A DNA stretch of 64,000 bases, from assembly GCF_900129215.1 (NCBI RefSeq), contig NZ_FQUQ01000001.1:496001-560000 (forward strand), given 5' to 3'. The notes under the pieces are model-generated. The model saw only the letters and a program-made list of their open reading frames with translations. It did not search any database and was not told the origin of the DNA. Shown here piece by piece: positions 28,801 through 38,002 of this stretch (position 1 is the first letter of the stretch; each line of letters starts with the position of its first letter). The position numbers and the translations under genes are program-made. The DNA is from Pedobacter caeni. GTDB lineage: Bacteria; Bacteroidota; Bacteroidia; Sphingobacteriales; Sphingobacteriaceae.

Positions 28801-31800
28801 CGAAGCCTGGAACATGGTGCAGCAAATCGTGTTGCTGGTGACTGCACATGAATTTAGATTGAAAACGGAAGCTGAGGCCGATGGCTGGAAATTTAACTAT
28901 CGCCTTGGACTTGAACCTGCATCAGATCATCTGTTTACCAGTGCAATGGAATATCCATCAAGGGAAATGTCAATCGAATCGGCAAACGCATTTTATCGGG
29001 CAATTCCTTCTTTGCAATTGCTGCCGGGTAAAGAGGGGGCTGTTTTAACCCCTTTAAAAGAAAATGCGAAAATTCCACTGGTTAACCTGAGAACAGAAGG
29101 AAAGAGTTCCGATACCGATGTGACAGAATCCGTAAGCCTGGCCCTGGAACAGCAAAAGGACATTTTGCGATTGGCAAAGCATAAAAACAGTTCTTCATTT
29201 AAGTCGGCCGTAAGGGTCGATGATTCCAATGGTACCGGCAAATTTGTATACCGGCTGGTGGATAAGGACCGGCCAGTTGCCTTTTACCTGGAAAAATACA
29301 AGGATAAAATACTGAATGGTTCTGACAGGATAAAAGTGGCCGGTGCCGGGGACTGTGACTTGAAATACCTTCAGTTGTGTTTAGGTGACGATAGGTTTAA
29401 AGAAATCACAGATCAGACATCTAAAGGGACATCGTACCGCTTCCAGTTAAAGGCGCACAATTACCAGAGTATTTTATCCGGCTCTACGCCTCATGAAATC
29501 GTTTTTTTTGAAAGCAATATGGTTTATGCTTCAAAAGAACTGGCCATCAGTGCCTTTGAAGAAAATTACCTCCATGTTTTACAATTGGCAGCAGAGGGAG
29601 GAGACTATGCTGCGCTTGTTTTTATTCCTGATGATACACGGATCGAAATCGAAAGCACTGAACATAAACCGGCAGAGGAGCTGATTGTTAAATGGGCGAA
29701 ATCTTATCCGGTTAAACGGGTTCAATATGGTTCTCAGGCATTTAATGACCTGTTTTGTAAAAATGCAGCACCTTCCTCTAAACAAGTCTTTTACTTTGGG
29801 ACTTTTCAGTACGAAGGGAACCCTCAGCAATGGCAAAGCGTTAGATACTACGATACCCCGGAAGAAACAATGAAGGATTTTATCTTCTTTCTGGGCCTGT
29901 TAAGGTATGCCGGTAATCTGTACCTGGATGGTAGCCATTGTGATGAAGGCCAGGAACCTTGTTGCAGAATATATATCCGCGAAGTGCTGGCCGAAAGTAC
30001 AAAGAGGTTTGACAACGAGAACGATGCCTGGGGCAATGAAGGAGTGGAAAAATTTATCTGTGCCGTACAATCGGGCTTTGGCTTTCATCATTACCAGAGA
30101 ACAGAGGATTGCTGTTATACTTTTTACCTGAATTGCGGTGATGACCTGATGATTCATCCCTGTGTTTACGACACTACGAAGAAAAGAAATGAGGTTTTAA
30201 ATGAACTTTATACACAGTTTAAAGAACATCAGGAGCGAAACTCCTACGGCCTGAATATAGACGATAATGAATTGATCCTGTTGGATGAAAACGGACTTCC
30301 CTTTGCCAGGCAACGAATGGCTAAGGAGAGGGAAATAGATTCCTGCAATGCACTGATGGAGCTGATCACTCAGATATCCTCGACTGATAATGATTATTCA
30401 GAAGAGAAAGGTGTTGTTTTTCTTAAGGACAAATCAAAAAATGTAATTCTTGAATCTTATACTCAGGATTATGGATTAGAGAGGTGGAAAGAAACATTAA
30501 GGGCATTTGTATGCTACTTTCCTCTCCTAAAAACCCATAACGAAAAAACAAAAAGAGACCATTATAGTGTCGAATTGAAATTGCCGGGTTTTAGCCCTTG
30601 TAAGGATAACGGGAAAGAGAAAGACCCCTGCGCTGGTACAGAAGAAACGGCAGGAAATGAACCGACATGTTTTGTAGCCTGGAAGTCGGCTTGCAGTTAT
30701 TCCAGTTGTGAGGAAGCGATGCAGGTATTGCGCTATATGCGTGATCGGCTGAGCGATTTCCAAAACTATCAGCCCCTGGTTGATTGTGCTTGTAACACCT
30801 TTGGCATTGCAATCAATTATGACCTGATAAAAACAGGTGCTGGTAAAAGATTATCAGAACTTCCCCCTAACAGCTTGACCCGCACTGAAAAAATTGCATT
30901 TAACCCGCAATGTTATGAATCTGCACAACTGGCATGTGCCGCTGTGGAACGGACAAAAAGATTAAGTAATGCCGAAGGTTTTCATCTTATTGAGCATATT
31001 CTTTTGAGGCCCTTGACTACGCATGATAAGGATTCAGAGAAAACCGAAGCGCAGACAAAATCTGAATCTGATTGTGATTATAAATGGATCGTTCCTAAGG
31101 ATGATCCTTGTCTCAGTACCTCAGATATCTGCTTTGTTCCCGGAAAAGACCAGTATTCTTTCATTGCAACGGTGGTATTGCCCGCCTGGCCGCAACGTTT
31201 CAGGACGGAAAGCGGAAAAATGCTGATGGAAGACATACTTTACAGGCTGGCACCGGCCCATGTGATGTTGAGGATACTCTGGCTTGCTCCTCATGATTTT
31301 TTTGATTTTGAAGACAAGTATAAAGACTGGCGCAAATGGATGGCAAAACAGCATATCTGTGATCCTGAGTTTTCTGTTTCTGGTTTCCTTGGTCTGCTCT
31401 TCGGAAAAACTTATCTGTGTTTAGCTGAATGTGATAGCTGTAAGCCTTGCAAAGCCAAAGAACCGGCGCCAAATGATTGCTTTGAACAGGACAGGGAAGG
31501 AGCTCAGGAAGAAAAAGAAGATGAAAAAGAGAAAAATGAAAAAAGAAAAGATGAATTAAAAGACTTTTTGAATCAGGTAAACATCACGTTTGGCTGGGCT
31601 GAACTCAAGTGTGAAAGTGTCGTTTTGAATGCCACAGATCCAGCAAATAAAGAAATACCGGCTGTAATAGCGCCAGCAGCAAATGAAGCAAGGCCCATTG
31701 AAACAGCGAAGGATAAAGCAACTTTTATAAACCACCGGTTGGAATCTTATGAAAGCATTACCGCTCATATCGCAGAAAAATTAAACAAAAATGCGATCGT

Positions 31801-32161
31801 ATTAAACGTACAGGCATTTCTGAAGGAGAAAAAGCCAACTATTGAGCGTTTTGAATCAATAGTGATCAGTATCATTCAAAATAAGAAGTCATCCGGAAAA
31901 AATGCAGTTGCGCTCAATAAACACCAGATGCTCTATTTGATGCAATCTGTTGTGGGGTATACCCTGGATCATTTCTGCTTTAAAAAAACGAAAACAGCCG
32001 AAATGCTGCTGATGAGTAATGCTTTTGAAAAGATGCGTAAGGCTAAAATAGACCTATCTGCTATTTACAACCATTGGGACGGATTGGAAGTGAAGAGACA
32101 TCAACCCAATCTCAATATTGATGAAATAAAGGCTTTGATTATGGGTATTAACAAGAAATGA
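25814..32161 (+). CDS. Giant baseplate wedge protein (Pvc12/Afp12-like) with internal repeats
   Basis: A 2115-aa protein. The N-terminus (residues about 15-65, with IWTDHNVHDPGITILEVLCY and ALLDLGYRT) is the conserved Pvc12-type baseplate start. Residues about 545-1475 contain successive beta-beta-alpha modules that look like degenerate copies of one domain. Then come a Cys-rich stretch (CAGTE...CFVAWKSACSYSSCEE), a conserved-looking HLIEHILLRP motif, APAHVMLRILWLAP, another Cys patch (CLAECDSCKPCK) and a charged C-terminal helical region. The normal family length is about half this. The gene abuts the tape-measure gene, with one base between them. Confidence 0.87.
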   Translation: MTNAEDNIKVISKNNSGFPEYLDFEKLRAEGIEHLGKLSGKIWTDHNVHDPGITILEVLCYALLDLGYRTNLPAKDLFTPHPSESGKDGNFFTPAQILACNPVTILDYRKLLIDIKGVKNAWLSIATDLVINGLYHVYIETEIDYSEEPNGEGKLRDLTELIKKNLMAHRNLCEDFADIHILRKFPVGVCAAIELKDGADPESVYLDIVRKLRDFLSPSPHFYTLQQLLDKGKSIDEIFAGRPYDMAESHGFVDTDELLQLKLKKEIHLSDAYNLILGIEGVQKVNKLELKHCISKDREKGIGWKFKLPENHIPEFRTSCSGFRFTRKGLPVELDTKKYEGLLNGGFENNGKALYTAPSPYLDKEIPKGIYHQDLDAYFLLQEDFPRVYGIAEGGLPEDASDLRKAQALQLKGYLLFFDQLLAGYLAQLKNIRSLFSMSSSGDPALQHTYFLNQLESLPELNPLLRFAVVGDEGNGLGKEGSVLLRTVPKHELDALITLNLKKVVDPLSLPPFTFSRLTEQQVAISELKEDLGNGTFTPGFLNKGSSCIYYYIISSSEEFALVSNLSFKTIDEANLHLNSVTYIGTFDENYRSFIMDTDRVSFSLELNTVSFSAYLQQIIEDKDLYSMRRNSFLDHLLSRFAEKFTDFALLSYNKGCEQQKSSVSIKAKENFLASYDEISSNRGRAYDYQKNKWNTHNTSGFENEAKFLSGIENKQAHYLCNFVVEAYDEQYLVDFKIAGETFFAPVEKFNSREEGEKVAMDIFKALSDPHQLKTQYIPHEKLYTVQVQYSNRAAVSSVRKYGSSREADALRNNFKRMFSAAPDPEDIFVSSFKYSVYLIDHLGDIVRIYTESFKTAPEAHAAAEQMTGKINDSKNWLPETKAKRRIGTLYFNKINPELFKFVDVKAFKIDINNTIVGRPDKFTYDLLDNANSFKFYPEKEFGTSKEARQHCYFVISLAGNKASYQVRKSEVDFKISLVYNDQTEASCYSEFPTEAEAWNMVQQIVLLVTAHEFRLKTEAEADGWKFNYRLGLEPASDHLFTSAMEYPSREMSIESANAFYRAIPSLQLLPGKEGAVLTPLKENAKIPLVNLRTEGKSSDTDVTESVSLALEQQKDILRLAKHKNSSSFKSAVRVDDSNGTGKFVYRLVDKDRPVAFYLEKYKDKILNGSDRIKVAGAGDCDLKYLQLCLGDDRFKEITDQTSKGTSYRFQLKAHNYQSILSGSTPHEIVFFESNMVYASKELAISAFEENYLHVLQLAAEGGDYAALVFIPDDTRIEIESTEHKPAEELIVKWAKSYPVKRVQYGSQAFNDLFCKNAAPSSKQVFYFGTFQYEGNPQQWQSVRYYDTPEETMKDFIFFLGLLRYAGNLYLDGSHCDEGQEPCCRIYIREVLAESTKRFDNENDAWGNEGVEKFICAVQSGFGFHHYQRTEDCCYTFYLNCGDDLMIHPCVYDTTKKRNEVLNELYTQFKEHQERNSYGLNIDDNELILLDENGLPFARQRMAKEREIDSCNALMELITQISSTDNDYSEEKGVVFLKDKSKNVILESYTQDYGLERWKETLRAFVCYFPLLKTHNEKTKRDHYSVELKLPGFSPCKDNGKEKDPCAGTEETAGNEPTCFVAWKSACSYSSCEEAMQVLRYMRDRLSDFQNYQPLVDCACNTFGIAINYDLIKTGAGKRLSELPPNSLTRTEKIAFNPQCYESAQLACAAVERTKRLSNAEGFHLIEHILLRPLTTHDKDSEKTEAQTKSESDCDYKWIVPKDDPCLSTSDICFVPGKDQYSFIATVVLPAWPQRFRTESGKMLMEDILYRLAPAHVMLRILWLAPHDFFDFEDKYKDWRKWMAKQHICDPEFSVSGFLGLLFGKTYLCLAECDSCKPCKAKEPAPNDCFEQDREGAQEEKEDEKEKNEKRKDELKDFLNQVNITFGWAELKCESVVLNATDPANKEIPAVIAPAANEARPIETAKDKATFINHRLESYESITAHIAEKLNKNAIVLNVQAFLKEKKPTIERFESIVISIIQNKKSSGKNAVALNKHQMLYLMQSVVGYTLDHFCFKKTKTAEMLLMSNAFEKMRKAKIDLSAIYNHWDGLEVKRHQPNLNIDEIKALIMGINKK
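27450..30240 (+). repeat. Tandem degenerate beta-beta-alpha modules in the Pvc12-like protein
   Basis: At least nine segments share a pattern of an aromatic strand, a polar turn, a second strand and Y/F-x-S-xx-E-A helix. Examples are YTVQVQYSNRAAVSSVRKYG (near residue 782), YSVYLIDHLGDIVRIYTESF (near 835), FVYRLVDKDRPVAFYLEKY (near 1142) and YRFQLKAHNYQSILSG (near 1207). The pattern recalls DUF1508/YegP modules. Assignment to that family is an inference. Confidence 0.5.
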
Positions 32162-32162
32162 T

Positions 32163-33608
32163 ATGCAACATGTGATCAGGAAACAGGTGATAGACCTTCA
32201 TATCGACAAACAACTGGATAGCTTTCGCATACAGCAACTGCTAAGTGATCACTTCTGGCGAGTTCTGGTTCCACTGCTTGGAAACGAATTTGATAAAATA
32301 TCCACTGAAAATGAAGTGATCAGTCTGGAACGGGTAGAAATAGATCTTGGGCTGATAAGGGAAACTGAAATTAATAAAGCAGTATGGAGTACAGATCTGT
32401 TGGAGCCTTTAAAAAATCAGGTCAGGGAGGTGATACTTTCTGAAATTACAGTGTCCCCGCAACCTTCGGTTAAACGGTCTTTTGTAGCAAATGGCTACAG
32501 GAAATGGCTTTATTATATGCAGAATGGTCATTTGCCATGGAATGTAAGCTCAGTTGACAGCGAATGGTACAATCAGGTCATGGAAGAGTTGGCCATAAAT
32601 TATAGCAGCATCACTGAATTAAAGAAAGAAATTATCGGGAATCCCATCTTGCTGACAAGGATCATCCGGCAGCATACACCGGTTTTTTTGATCAGCCTGC
32701 TGGAAGTGTTAACGGCAGAAAAACAACCAAAGCTATTGTGGGCCATCGATAAGATTTTACCAAAAAAATCAAAACAGAACCCGGGAGCTTCCTCTCTGCT
32801 ATCAGACCCCTCATTCGATTTTTATGAAGAAATCTGGCATGAAATTCTGAAAAGATCTTCCTTAGAAGGCCATAAAAAAACACCTGATGAGCTATTGAAT
32901 ATGGTATTGGACTTTCAATCTGAAAAAATCCGGTTGGAAGGTTTAGGTTCTATTGCGGATAAAAAGGTTCCGGATCCAGACTTTCCTTCCAAAGGGGCCG
33001 CAGTTGCTATCGCAGGCAAAGAAGCTTCACTTTTGGATGTTGGTCCTGTTGCTCATCTTCCCGGGCTTCCGGATGCCGGAAATGCCCAAAATAAGAAGAT
33101 GGTGAAGGAAGGAATCTATGTGCAACATACAGGGTTAGTGTTGATCCATCCCTTTCTGAACTCCTTGTTTAATCAGTTGGGTTTGCTGGCCGGAAAGTCT
33201 TTTGCCAATACTGAGTTACAGGAAAGGGCTGTTTATCTCTTGCATTATGTGGTAACAGGACGTACCAAAGCAGAAGAATATGAATTGGTCCTGCCTAAGA
33301 TACTTTGCGGATATCCGATAGACTTTCCTGTTAAAGCCAATGTAAGGCTTTCAGCAAAGCAGCGGAAAGAAGCGGATCATATGTTACAGGCAGCAATTGC
33401 CTCCTGGGAGATCTTAAAAAGCACATCTCCGGATGGGCTCAGAGAAGGTTTTTTACAGCGCAGTGGAAAAGTTCTCATCGAGAATGAGAAGATAAAGATA
33501 TTGGTTGAAAAAGCGGCGATTGATGTGTTATTGGATCATTTGCCCTGGAACCTGAGTATCATTAAGCTGCCATGGCTTGAGGAAATCATAAAAGTAGAGT
33601 GGCGATAG
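32163..33608 (+). CDS. CIS tape-measure family protein (Pvc14-like, CIS_TMP)
   Basis: A 481-aa protein. The N-terminus (HVIRKQVIDLHIDKQLDSFR, ERVEIDLGLI) and the C-terminal segment (GLVLIHPFLNSLFNQLGLL, AVYLLHYVVTG, WNLSIIKLPWLEEIIKVEW) match the family annotated as contractile injection system tape measure protein. By that annotation it would set tube length, though at 481 aa it is short for a ruler. It follows the Pvc12-like gene immediately and precedes the DUF4157 cargo gene by 33 bp. Confidence 0.85.
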   Translation: MQHVIRKQVIDLHIDKQLDSFRIQQLLSDHFWRVLVPLLGNEFDKISTENEVISLERVEIDLGLIRETEINKAVWSTDLLEPLKNQVREVILSEITVSPQPSVKRSFVANGYRKWLYYMQNGHLPWNVSSVDSEWYNQVMEELAINYSSITELKKEIIGNPILLTRIIRQHTPVFLISLLEVLTAEKQPKLLWAIDKILPKKSKQNPGASSLLSDPSFDFYEEIWHEILKRSSLEGHKKTPDELLNMVLDFQSEKIRLEGLGSIADKKVPDPDFPSKGAAVAIAGKEASLLDVGPVAHLPGLPDAGNAQNKKMVKEGIYVQHTGLVLIHPFLNSLFNQLGLLAGKSFANTELQERAVYLLHYVVTGRTKAEEYELVLPKILCGYPIDFPVKANVRLSAKQRKEADHMLQAAIASWEILKSTSPDGLREGFLQRSGKVLIENEKIKILVEKAAIDVLLDHLPWNLSIIKLPWLEEIIKVEWR

Positions 33609-33641
33609 ACAGAGTTTAAAGATGAACTAAAACGATAGCTT

Positions 33642-36600
33642 ATGAAAGCTGCTGAAGCTAAATCAGTGGCAACACCTGCCAAAGCAAATTCTTCCTTCTT
33701 TAACAAGGGGGCTGATCATGCTTTGCTCAGTGATAGCACAACTCAAACACCCTTTTTTCGCAAACAGAACGACAATGCATTTTTTGTGCAGACAAAGTTG
33801 ACGGTAGGGCAACCGGATGATAAATATGAGCAGGAAGCAGATCAGACCGCAGATAAAGTGCTGCAAAGACTGGCAACTAATGAAGCAGGTTCAACAAGCG
33901 TTTCTCCTTCCATAACACCTTTTGTACAAACGAAATGTGAAGCCTGCGAAAAAGAGGTTCAGAAAAAGGAAGCTGTAAAAGAAGAAGAGGTTCAGAAAAA
34001 AGAAGAAGAGATCCGGAAAAAAGAGGAAGAGGTCCAGCCGAAGGAAATTATAGAAGAGGAGATTCAGAAAAAGGAACAAGAACCGGCTAATCCTGTTTTG
34101 CAAAGGAAACCTATTTTTGAAAGTAACGCTGAGCCTGCTGACGAAGGAGGTCCGGTTCAGCGGAAGTGTCAGGATTGCGAGCAGGAGGAAGAGAAAAAGA
34201 TACAGAAGAAATCTGAAAAATCATCAACAGACATCAGTCCGACCATAGAAAACAGTTTATATTCTACAAAAGGAGGCGGCAGGTCGCTTCCGGCACATAT
34301 GCTTACTCAAATGGAAGGTGCTTTTGGCGCCGATTTTTCCAAAGTGCGGATCCATGATAACAGTACGGCGGCACAATTGAACAAAGACCTGAATGCCCAG
34401 GCCTTTGCTCATGGAAATGACATCTATTTTAACAGTGGAAAATACAATACAAACAGCATCAGTGGACAGCATTTACTGGCTCATGAGTTAACCCATACGA
34501 TTCAGCAGGGAGGTATTCAACGCAAAGAAATTCCACCAAAAAGCAGTCATGGGCCTTCTTTATCTCCGGCATTGAATACTACAGATCCTGTGATTGCTAA
34601 AAAAGAGGAGGAAGAGGAAGATGGCTTTTTGGTTTCGAAGGCAAAGGAGGGATTGTGGGCAATTCTGAAAGAGGCCTCACCTGAAATTCACGACATCTTC
34701 AGGTATAAAGGGTTCATGAATTGGGCGAAGGAAAGGGTTTCTTCCTTTGTTTCTTCCACTGTAAATACCTTAAGTGCTCCAATCAGGATCGGAGCGGGTA
34801 TCATCACTCAGGTGAAAGCCAATTTTAATGAATTTAAAGTTTGGATGGGTACTGCGGTAGAACGGCTTAAGAAAGGAGACTGTACACCTTTTGCTGAGGC
34901 TTCTCTTTTTATTTCAAATATTCTTGAGGGGATCACGGGGCCGGCACTTGAGAAATTAAAGGAATTTTTAGCCCCAATCAAATCATTCATTGATAAAGTC
35001 TGGAATGACATCGGAAAACCGATCTGGGACTTTGTAAGTATGATTTTCGGAACCATTTGGGATGGAATCAAATGGGTCGCAGATAAGATCTGGACGGACA
35101 TTAAGCGGATTGCTTCCTTCTTCGCTGATATCTGGCATTGGTTTGCCAATGCCATAGGATTTGAAGGGGATGATCAGAACAGCTTATGGGAGCAGATCAA
35201 AAGAAAGGTTTCTGATTTATGGGAGGCCATTAAAGCCAAACTCGCACCTTATAAAACCCAATTGATGGTGCTGGGAGGAATCATCCTTTTATTGTCGCCT
35301 GTAGGGCCTTTTATTATGGCTGCGGCTGCAATTACAGGAATTATGTATGCGGCATCTAAAATCCGCCACTACCTGCAGGACAAAGAAGCCATTATTAAAG
35401 AAAGAGGGATCATTCAGGGGGTATTGATTCCGGAACTCTTTAATGCCTTACACAGCGTCGGCAGCTTTTTAAAATCAAAAGCAAGCGCAATTTCAGGTGC
35501 CCTCAAAAATGCAGTGGATGCCTTAAATGGCATCTCAAAAGATCTCGGTGAAACCGTACTGGCAGCAATAAATGCGGTGGTAGATTGGCTGGCAGAGAAG
35601 TTTGAAGCCATGAGTGATTGGGCAGAGATGCAGCTGGGGAAACTCATCACTACCCTGGAGGATGCCTTTAAACGGATCGTGAAATTCCTGCAGCCGATCA
35701 CTGATATCTTAAAAAGAGTGGGGGCAGCGATTGCGGATTACTATAAACTGCCTTTCCTGGTGATGGATGCATTGTTCCATAAAATTCCCAAATGTATCCG
35801 CGATAAAATCATCGCCTTCTTGTCCAAATACATTTTTAAACACATCCCAATCCTCCGGGAGATCAAAGATGTGGAAGCCGCATGGAAGGCGATGGAGAAA
35901 AAAGCCATGCAGATCATTGATATGCTGTTTATAGATGGCAATTTACTGGGTGCCTTATGGGAGATATTCAACTTGCTGCTGGATGCCATGAAATTTCCAA
36001 AAGAGCTGGCACTGAAAGTTTATAATAAAGCTTTTGACGTGTTCGATAGCATTGTGGAGCAGCCCAGAGTTTTCTTTGTCAACATGTTGAAAACAGTGAA
36101 ATTGGGTCTTATTGGCTTTTTCGACCGCAAATGGAAACACCTGAAAGACGGCTTCACCACCTGGCTTTTTGATGCAGTTAAAGGAAGCCCGGTATATGTG
36201 CCTAAGGAATTCACCTTCTCAGAAATCTTTAAAATGCTGGGCAGCATGTTTAGTGTAGGCATGGAAAAGGTCTATAAAAGCATAGAGAAGAAAAGAGGGA
36301 AACCACTGGCAGATAAGGTGAGGAAATGGATCACCACGATCTCTAAAGGTGCGGCCAAAGCATGGGGATGGCTCAAAGCACTCCACGAAAATAGCCTGGA
36401 CGAAACCATTGAAATGATCAAAGCCAAAGGAGCCGAGTTGCTGGATGTAGCCATAGATGCAATTGTAGATTGGATTGTAACCAAAGTAATTGAAAAGATC
36501 AGCGCGAAAATTGTGACCATGCTGGATCCCACCGGGGTAATGGCGGTAGTAAATTCATTAATTGCTTTTTATAATGCGGTAGAAACTGCAATTGAAAAGG

Positions 36601-38000
36601 CGAGGGAAATATTGGAATTTGTAGAAAGTGTGCTGGACAATATCGGAGAGGTGATGGCAGGAGCTTTGGTCAATGCCGCCCTGGTATTTGAAAACAACCT
36701 GGAAAAAGCGATCCCACTCTTCCTGGAGTTCCTCGCCAATCAGCTGAGCATGGGCAAGCTTGGGCACAAAATAAAAGAGATGGCCAAAAAAGCAGGAGAA
36801 TGGATTGATGAAAAAATCGATTGGTTGGTGGATAAGGCCTTACAGGCAGGAGACTGGCTGGTAGAAACCGGAAAAGCAGCAATCAAGAAAATTGCAGGTT
36901 GGCTAGGCTTAAGGGAAGAATTTACGGCTGATGATGAGCCACATGCGATCTATTTTTCCGGTACAGAAAGCAGTGCAGAGATGATGGTGGAAAGTACACC
37001 TATGACGATGAAAAAGTTGTTTGAGCTCAAAGCTGAAGAATTTGAACTTTTAAAGGGCGGCGAAAAGATTAAAAAAGAAGCGGCTATGGCCAGCGCAAAA
37101 GACATATATAAAGAAATAAAATCAGGTCAGACAAAAGTTGCCAAAGAAAAAGATGAAAAAGAAAAGACAAAATTAGAATCAGATTTAAATCGATTATTTA
37201 AACTAATGATACCGCATCTGAAGATAATGGGGATAGGGCGTGTAAAAGCAAAAGATCTGCCGGTTACAAAGGTGACCTATGAACCAAAAGGAGGAAAAGC
37301 GGGAAAAGTGATTGCAGATCCTCTTACCAAAGAATCAGGTAATACTAAGGGGTCAAGACCGAGTGTTGATCCGGATGGATGGACCACTCACATTATGACT
37401 ATAGCCAATTATGCAAAAACTTATGTAAGGCTCCATCTTTTGAGCGAGAAATTGCACGGACCAGGAAACGAAACATGGAATTTAACGCCGGGTGCAAAGT
37501 CTGAAAATGGTCTAATGGAAAAACATGCTGAAAAGTCTGCAAAAGAAATTACCAAAAAAAATACTGTGATGTGGTATGAATCTGAAGTAACCTCATACCG
37601 TTCTCAAAAAGAACTTAGCGATTTTGCTGAGGGTATAAGAGTCAGTTACGGATTTCAGGAACAGGATGAAGATGGCACCTGGAAAAGAATAAACCAGGCA
37701 AGTTATAGCAATATATTTCCGGTTACAGAGCCTGTTGGTAAAGGTGAAGAATCCGCAATTCCATCAATAGATACGATGGCAGCTGACTATTGGAGTACCT
37801 TGAAAGAAGGAATGAAAAAAGGCCCCACAAGAGAGACATTCAGAACATTAGTAGCCGGTCGGAGTGAAGATGGCGGTTTTAAATCGTGGGAAGACTTTAG
37901 TAATTCAAACGCATATAGTGTTGCAAAAGAATCATATCCTGCAATTGAAGGGTGGCTTAGGGCTGCTGTTCGAAAAAAATTATTACGAAATGTACCATAA
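33642..38000 (+). CDS. DUF4157 (eCIS core) protein with long helical body and nuclease-like C-terminus
   Basis: A 1452-aa protein. Order: FF-containing N-terminal segment ending in VQTKLTVGQPDDKYEQEA (typical before DUF4157); acidic/basic KKE repeats at about residues 105-147; DUF4157 at about 214-290 with the zinc-protease-like HELTH at 281-285; a roughly 780-residue amphipathic Trp-rich helical body (PIWDFVSMIFGTIWDGIKWV) reminiscent of phage tape-measure proteins; and a C-terminal domain from about 1230 with H1265 in RLHLL, H1272 in LHGPG, then WNLTPG and an N-x3-M helix. The last motifs resemble beta-beta-alpha metal nucleases. It is followed 2 bp later by a putative immunity gene. Role as injected toxin is inferred. 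Confidence 0.85.
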   Translation: MKAAEAKSVATPAKANSSFFNKGADHALLSDSTTQTPFFRKQNDNAFFVQTKLTVGQPDDKYEQEADQTADKVLQRLATNEAGSTSVSPSITPFVQTKCEACEKEVQKKEAVKEEEVQKKEEEIRKKEEEVQPKEIIEEEIQKKEQEPANPVLQRKPIFESNAEPADEGGPVQRKCQDCEQEEEKKIQKKSEKSSTDISPTIENSLYSTKGGGRSLPAHMLTQMEGAFGADFSKVRIHDNSTAAQLNKDLNAQAFAHGNDIYFNSGKYNTNSISGQHLLAHELTHTIQQGGIQRKEIPPKSSHGPSLSPALNTTDPVIAKKEEEEEDGFLVSKAKEGLWAILKEASPEIHDIFRYKGFMNWAKERVSSFVSSTVNTLSAPIRIGAGIITQVKANFNEFKVWMGTAVERLKKGDCTPFAEASLFISNILEGITGPALEKLKEFLAPIKSFIDKVWNDIGKPIWDFVSMIFGTIWDGIKWVADKIWTDIKRIASFFADIWHWFANAIGFEGDDQNSLWEQIKRKVSDLWEAIKAKLAPYKTQLMVLGGIILLLSPVGPFIMAAAAITGIMYAASKIRHYLQDKEAIIKERGIIQGVLIPELFNALHSVGSFLKSKASAISGALKNAVDALNGISKDLGETVLAAINAVVDWLAEKFEAMSDWAEMQLGKLITTLEDAFKRIVKFLQPITDILKRVGAAIADYYKLPFLVMDALFHKIPKCIRDKIIAFLSKYIFKHIPILREIKDVEAAWKAMEKKAMQIIDMLFIDGNLLGALWEIFNLLLDAMKFPKELALKVYNKAFDVFDSIVEQPRVFFVNMLKTVKLGLIGFFDRKWKHLKDGFTTWLFDAVKGSPVYVPKEFTFSEIFKMLGSMFSVGMEKVYKSIEKKRGKPLADKVRKWITTISKGAAKAWGWLKALHENSLDETIEMIKAKGAELLDVAIDAIVDWIVTKVIEKISAKIVTMLDPTGVMAVVNSLIAFYNAVETAIEKAREILEFVESVLDNIGEVMAGALVNAALVFENNLEKAIPLFLEFLANQLSMGKLGHKIKEMAKKAGEWIDEKIDWLVDKALQAGDWLVETGKAAIKKIAGWLGLREEFTADDEPHAIYFSGTESSAEMMVESTPMTMKKLFELKAEEFELLKGGEKIKKEAAMASAKDIYKEIKSGQTKVAKEKDEKEKTKLESDLNRLFKLMIPHLKIMGIGRVKAKDLPVTKVTYEPKGGKAGKVIADPLTKESGNTKGSRPSVDPDGWTTHIMTIANYAKTYVRLHLLSEKLHGPGNETWNLTPGAKSENGLMEKHAEKSAKEITKKNTVMWYESEVTSYRSQKELSDFAEGIRVSYGFQEQDEDGTWKRINQASYSNIFPVTEPVGKGEESAIPSIDTMAADYWSTLKEGMKKGPTRETFRTLVAGRSEDGGFKSWEDFSNSNAYSVAKESYPAIEGWLRAAVRKKLLRNVP
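33954..34083 (+). repeat. KKE-type charged repeat in the DUF4157 protein
   Basis: Imperfect tandem codons for E-x-VQKKE-type units (EVQKKE, EVQKKEEE, EIRKKEEE, EVQPKE, EIQKKEQE), about six copies. They lie between the N-terminal eCIS motif and the DUF4157 domain, and likely form a flexible or single-helix spacer. Confidence 0.75.
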
Positions 38001-38002
38001 TT

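Noticed and set aside
28112-28849. 245-codon open frame on the minus strand
   Set aside because: Lies wholly inside the Pvc12-like gene; the translation is Cys/His/Phe-rich without any domain, as expected for an antisense shadow.
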